DNA of 23,235 nucleotides from a virus: the IMG/VR virus record IMGVR_UViG_3300022187_000251, positions 1 to 23,235 of that record; one strand, given 5' to 3'. Each line of letters starts with the position of its first letter. Positions within the stretch are counted from its first letter, which is position 1. The translations under genes were made by a program, and so were the position numbers. Below the pieces are notes generated by a model. That model worked only from the letters and a program-made list of their open reading frames with translations. It was not told the DNA's origin and did no database searches. Positions 19,404 to 23,235 of this stretch are shown here, piece by piece.

Positions 19404-20975
19404 TTATCCGTACTCCGCTAAGTTTTTAGTGCATAAGGCGTAATAGCCTGATGGGGGTGCGTATTCAAAAGTTCCATAGCCATTAGCATCTGTTGCTGCA
19501 CTTGAAATTGTACTTGCTGTAAAACCTCCATAATTAGCAAAACCAGGACTATTTGCTACAAGAGGTGAATAGCCAATAATATATTGGTCTGATGCTGCAT
19601 ATCCTGAATTTCCTGAAGTAAGAGCTACTCCACCAGTTCCAGTTGCACCGCTTGTTGGAACACCTGAGTTTTGCCAAACTCCATTTTTTGCCCAGTAAAC
19701 AAAACCATTATCTTTGTCTAACGCACAACTAATTACATCACCATCGCCAAATCCTGCAAAACTTCCACTTTGTGATGCTCCGCTATAAAAAAGAAGTCCT
19801 ACTGAATAATATCCTATTGAAGCAGGTATTTGTCCTAAATATTGAGTATATGATTTAGTTCCAGTAATTTCTGCAACATCACCCACTCCTATAAATGAAG
19901 TTCCACCTGCTTCAAATTCTGCATACCATTTTCCTGATGAAACAGCTATTGTAGACACATAACTTCTCCAGTTAGCTACATCACTATTAGTAACTTTAGT
20001 TGCTCCTTCATTAATTGTGGTACTAAAATAACGATTTAAAATATTCCAAGTAGCAAAATTATTAGTAGGTGTGTCAGTTGCTTGGTCGGCTGCTGCGATG
20101 TTGTTTAAAGTGAAATTATTTCCGTTTCCACTTGAGTCTGCACCAAGTGAAGCTGCATTGTCAAATTTTAAATAGCAACCATTACCGCCATAAGAACCTG
20201 CATAGGCTTTAGGCTTCCATATACCACTGTCATCGTATTCACCAAAGTCTGTTTGAACTGCGGTAACACCATCAAGATAATGACATTCTGCTAGATAGCC
20301 AGAAAATAGGTCTACATTACTAGGTCTAAAACCACCCCATGCCATTTCAGTTATAGACTCCAAAGCACATTGAAAATCTTGTGCAGGAATTTGGTGTTGT
20401 GCCCAATCAGTAACTTCTTCACCATTTAACCAAACTTTCATTCTATTGGCTTCTGTTCCTTGGGTAGTATCTACAGCTAGGCAAACATGATACCAAGCTG
20501 AAGTGTCTCGTATTTTTTGGGTTGAAGCACTCCTATATAATGTGCCTGTATTACCTGTACCACCGCCAACATCAATCCATAGTTGGTCAGCAAAACCACT
20601 GTAGGTAATTATACCTATACCCACCAGTTCACCATTACGACCACCATGCCAAACTTCTTGGGTTGCTCCTAATTCTGTTCTTTTAAACCACAAACTAACA
20701 GTAAAAGTTTTACGATTAGTTCCTGAATCATTTGTTCTATAGATAATTTCAGTATTATCAGCTTCAAACTTCAAAGAGTTTTCAATATTAAAAACGCTTG
20801 AAGCACCATAAAAATCATCTATGCCTATCGCACCTGAAGCGACGCCTGCAAGGTCTCTTAAATCTGTTTCACCCAAAGAAGATGTTGCAGTGGCGGATCT
20901 GCCTAATTCAAGATTAATCGACCTATTTGTAGTTGTGCCACCTATAGATAAAGTTCCGCTGGTTTCTAAAGCCAT
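19404..20975 (-). CDS. Tail fibre with phage N-terminal module, LamG-like and SPRY-like domains
   Basis: This 523-residue protein starts with MALETSGTLSIGG ... NLELGRSATATSSLGETDLR and DLAGVASGAIGIDDFYGAS (41-59), a module that begins many marine phage fibres. Residues 62-245 are a LamG/concanavalin-like beta sandwich (FTVSLWFKRT, WYHVCLAVD, MKVWLNGEEV). Residues about 335-440 are SPRY-like (GKWYAEFEAGG, GDVISCALDKDNGFVYWAKN). The end EYAPPSGYYALCTKNLAEYG stops just before the DUF7483-like gene. The domains suggest carbohydrate or surface binding. ATG overlaps the upstream TAA as TAATG. Confidence 0.85.
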   Translation of the reverse strand: MALETSGTLSIGGTTTNRSINLELGRSATATSSLGETDLRDLAGVASGAIGIDDFYGASSVFNIENSLKFEADNTEIIYRTNDSGTNRKTFTVSLWFKRTELGATQEVWHGGRNGELVGIGIITYSGFADQLWIDVGGGTGNTGTLYRSASTQKIRDTSAWYHVCLAVDTTQGTEANRMKVWLNGEEVTDWAQHQIPAQDFQCALESITEMAWGGFRPSNVDLFSGYLAECHYLDGVTAVQTDFGEYDDSGIWKPKAYAGSYGGNGCYLKFDNAASLGADSSGNGNNFTLNNIAAADQATDTPTNNFATWNILNRYFSTTINEGATKVTNSDVANWRSYVSTIAVSSGKWYAEFEAGGTSFIGVGDVAEITGTKSYTQYLGQIPASIGYYSVGLLFYSGASQSGSFAGFGDGDVISCALDKDNGFVYWAKNGVWQNSGVPTSGATGTGGVALTSGNSGYAASDQYIIGYSPLVANSPGFANYGGFTASTISSAATDANGYGTFEYAPPSGYYALCTKNLAEYG

Positions 20976-23235
20976 TACTTAATCTCTTTTTGTTCGTTAA
21001 GCTGTTGTTTAAGATCGTCTATTTGTATTTGTTGTTCTTTGATAGCTTCGATAAGAAGCCCTACCATGTTGCCGTATGCTACTGATTTAGTTTGCATTTC
21101 ATCATCAGCCGTAATTACAGCTTCAGGTAGTACCTTTTCAACCTCTTGTGCAATTACACCGGTCTGTCTGCGTGGTTCTTCTGTGTCTGTTCTATTAAAT
21201 GTAACCCCTCTTAATTGAGATACTTTTTCTAAGGCACCATCAATTACAAGAATGTTATCTTTTAATCTTTCATCAGAGTAGGCTGTTACGTTCCCTGTTG
21301 CAGTAAAATCACCTGCATCATCAAAGGTAAACCGTGTGGTTGTTCCATCTCGAATATACCAGTTTCCAATTCCTGAATTAAGATCGGTATACATATGTGA
21401 ACCATTACAGAAGAACTCAACATCATCACTTGAACCAAAACGCAATATGTCATTATCGGCAAGATCAATTGCGTCTCTAACACTTAGAACCCCATTAACT
21501 GTTAAGGTGGTTCCTGTTAAAGTTGTGAAAGTATCAGTTGCATCGCTTCTTAGGAATGAAGCTGAAGAGATGCCATCTAACAAGTCGGCATCTAATCCAC
21601 TACCCGCTCCATCAACTGTTTTAATTGCCGTTAATATCTCAGCAGCAGTTTGATCTGCGGTAGCACCATTCTCTACGTTTAGTGCAGAACGCACTTGTGC
21701 AGGTGTAGATGGTCTTACATAGTTATTGGTTCCAGTATCTACTTGAGTCATAATATAACCAATACTAGAATTGGTCGTATCATACTCGCTGCGTAATAAA
21801 CGGCAGTTGATATCACCGGAAGCGTCCCGTTCAACGACTGTACTACCCGTACTAGCCGTGGTCAATTGGTGCCCATCAAGTAAGTCAGCATCTAATCCAG
21901 AACCAGCCCCGTCTACTGTTTTAATTTTAGTAAGTACGTCTGCTGCTGTGTATGATGATGAAGCAAGTTTTGCGTCTAATGCTGTTTGTAACCCATCTAC
22001 ATTGGAAATTATATGATTATGACTATCATCAGCAACTGTAACTGATAATGTTGCATTACCAAGATTAGTAAATGTTGCGCTACCTGAAGCATCTCCTGAA
22101 AGAGTAAGTGTTGGGTCTGCAGTAGCTGTTGTTGCAATACTAACATTTGAAGAACCGTTAAATGAAACAGAACCTGTTACAGCTCCAGTTAAAGATATTG
22201 TTCTTGCTGTTGTAAGCGTATCTGCATTTGGATGGTAGGCATCTGTAAATATTCTTGAGTTGTTTAGATACGCAGTTCCTGCTGTTGTTGTTATTTCAAA
22301 TAGTGGTATTGCAAGATTATTAATAGTAGGTATTGTATTGCTTGCTGTACCGTGCATCTTGAATGAGTTATCAGCATCATCTATACCTATTGCCCAAGAG
22401 ACATCTCCATGCTCTGTAAATCCAATTTGAGGACTTCCATCTTCCCCAGTATTTATAATTATTTCGCCTTCGTTATTTGTACTTGCTAGTCCAAAATAAT
22501 TTAAATTGGCTTGAGCTCTTAAACTTCCTGTTAGTGTTCCACCAGCAAGTGGTAGTTTTGCATCTAGAGCAGTTTGTAAACCGTCTACATTACTTATTAC
22601 ATGGTTATGCGAGTCGTCTGCTATTGTAACTGCAATGCTTGTTGTACCTGAACCAGATACATCGCCTGACAATGTAATTGTTTGGTTGCCAGTTAAGTAA
22701 CTACCTGAAGCTTGTTTACCGTCTAACTGTGTCTGAATACTACTTGTTACGCCATCTACGTAATTTAATTCAGCCTTTGTTGCTGTAATTCCGAGATTCG
22801 TAATTGCGTTTGCTTGTTGTGTTCCAGTTAAACCTTGAGCTGCTGTATCAACTCGTAAGCGATTTCCTAATGCTGTTGAGGTTGTTGTAGAGAAGTTTGC
22901 GTCATCTCCAAGTGCTGCTGCTAATTCGTTAAGCGTATCTAATGCAGCTGGAGCTGAATCTACGACACTTGCGACTTGTGTATCTACATAAGATTTAACA
23001 GATTGCTGAGTTGGTATTCTTGTTGCGGAGTTTGTTGTAAAAGAATCTTCGTCAATAAATGTAATTCCAGAAATTGTTCCGTCACTAAATGAAGTTGCTA
23101 CAACTTCACCTGTTACGTCTATGCCAGCCGTTAAAGTTCTAAGCTTTTCTAATCCGTTGTAATATAAATAAACAGAGCTATCAGCCACTCCTGCTAAATA
23201 TGTTTCACCTGTGTATTTTTGTAAATAAAGATTAT
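20975..23235 (-). CDS. Tail fibre with C-terminal S74 intramolecular chaperone (5' end outside window)
   Basis: The frame stays open to the right edge. A GTG at 23188 is not a convincing start, because in-frame codons upstream (NLYLQKYTGETYLAG) read as the usual fibre sequence before VYLYYNGLEKL. Inside are repeated collar-type segments (residues 189-212 and 385-408, counted from 23188: ADDSHNH ... NVDGLQTALDAKL) and two KTVDGAGSGLDADLLDG units. The last 100 residues from SDERLKDNI (Ser at 21275-21277) are a Peptidase_S74 chaperone that trimerises the fibre and cuts itself off before that Ser. The end QIQIDDLKQQLNEQ is the expected coiled coil. Confidence 0.88.
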   Translation of the reverse strand, partial: NLYLQKYTGETYLAGVADSSVYLYYNGLEKLRTLTAGIDVTGEVVATSFSDGTISGITFIDEDSFTTNSATRIPTQQSVKSYVDTQVASVVDSAPAALDTLNELAAALGDDANFSTTTSTALGNRLRVDTAAQGLTGTQQANAITNLGITATKAELNYVDGVTSSIQTQLDGKQASGSYLTGNQTITLSGDVSGSGTTSIAVTIADDSHNHVISNVDGLQTALDAKLPLAGGTLTGSLRAQANLNYFGLASTNNEGEIIINTGEDGSPQIGFTEHGDVSWAIGIDDADNSFKMHGTASNTIPTINNLAIPLFEITTTAGTAYLNNSRIFTDAYHPNADTLTTARTISLTGAVTGSVSFNGSSNVSIATTATADPTLTLSGDASGSATFTNLGNATLSVTVADDSHNHIISNVDGLQTALDAKLASSSYTAADVLTKIKTVDGAGSGLDADLLDGHQLTTASTGSTVVERDASGDINCRLLRSEYDTTNSSIGYIMTQVDTGTNNYVRPSTPAQVRSALNVENGATADQTAAEILTAIKTVDGAGSGLDADLLDGISSASFLRSDATDTFTTLTGTTLTVNGVLSVRDAIDLADNDILRFGSSDDVEFFCNGSHMYTDLNSGIGNWYIRDGTTTRFTFDDAGDFTATGNVTAYSDERLKDNILVIDGALEKVSQLRGVTFNRTDTEEPRRQTGVIAQEVEKVLPEAVITADDEMQTKSVAYGNMVGLLIEAIKEQQIQIDDLKQQLNEQKEIK

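Noticed and set aside
21336-22016. Two + strand frames antisense to the S74 fibre gene
   Set aside because: They share similar sequence only because they mirror the KTVDGAGSGLDADLLDG repeats of the real - strand fibre gene.

Overview
The window is part of a tailed double-stranded DNA phage genome (Caudoviricetes). No bacterial housekeeping gene, rRNA or tRNA was seen. The DNA is clearly AT-rich. The gene set resembles uncultured marine phages, including those of SAR11-like hosts: a family A DNA polymerase, a primase-helicase with a PrimPol-type domain, a DUF3310 protein, several tiny lysine-rich proteins, and tail fibres that start or end with motifs common in marine phages. This placement is inference from family resemblance; no search was run. 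Both window edges cut a gene: the DNA polymerase at the left and a tail fibre at the right.

Positions 1-8213 (+ strand) hold a replication and nucleic-acid metabolism module in which most genes touch or overlap. In order: family A DNA polymerase (C-terminal part), a CsrA-family RNA-binding protein, a PrimPol/SF3-like primase-helicase, a Cas4/RecB-like PD-(D/E)XK nuclease with four cysteines placed for an iron-sulfur cluster, an SNF2-like helicase, three proteins without firm function (one possibly ssDNA-binding), a small Cys-rich protein, a VRR-NUC-like nuclease, a DUF3310 protein and a DUF1289 protein. Several leaders carry repeated or inverted elements: ACGAAAC repeats, a 14-bp hairpin, and GGA sites that overlap Shine-Dalgarno sequences.

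Positions 8276-23235 (- strand) converge on that module and are read from right to left. First come three tail-fibre genes (an S74-chaperone fibre, a LamG/SPRY-like fibre and a DUF7483-like fibre) and a 205-residue protein that may be an assembly factor. Next is a lysis region with two coiled-coil membrane proteins, a two-helix membrane protein, a three-TM holin and an M15 peptidase endolysin. Two large structural or tail genes follow (659 and 854 residues), then a 131-residue protein. The unit ends in a cassette of 13 tiny, mostly very basic genes (32-98 codons) packed into 2.6 kb. Four of these have fewer than 60 codons and are easily missed.

The most unusual points are the phage CsrA homologue next to the polymerase, with GGA sites in leaders downstream of it; leucine at the position equivalent to E. 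coli Pol I residue 762; and the microprotein cassette. The cassette includes a membrane-anchored protein ending in an AT-hook, an EF-hand microprotein and a miniature HNH-like protein. Another unusual point is a tail fibre apparently divided into two adjacent genes.
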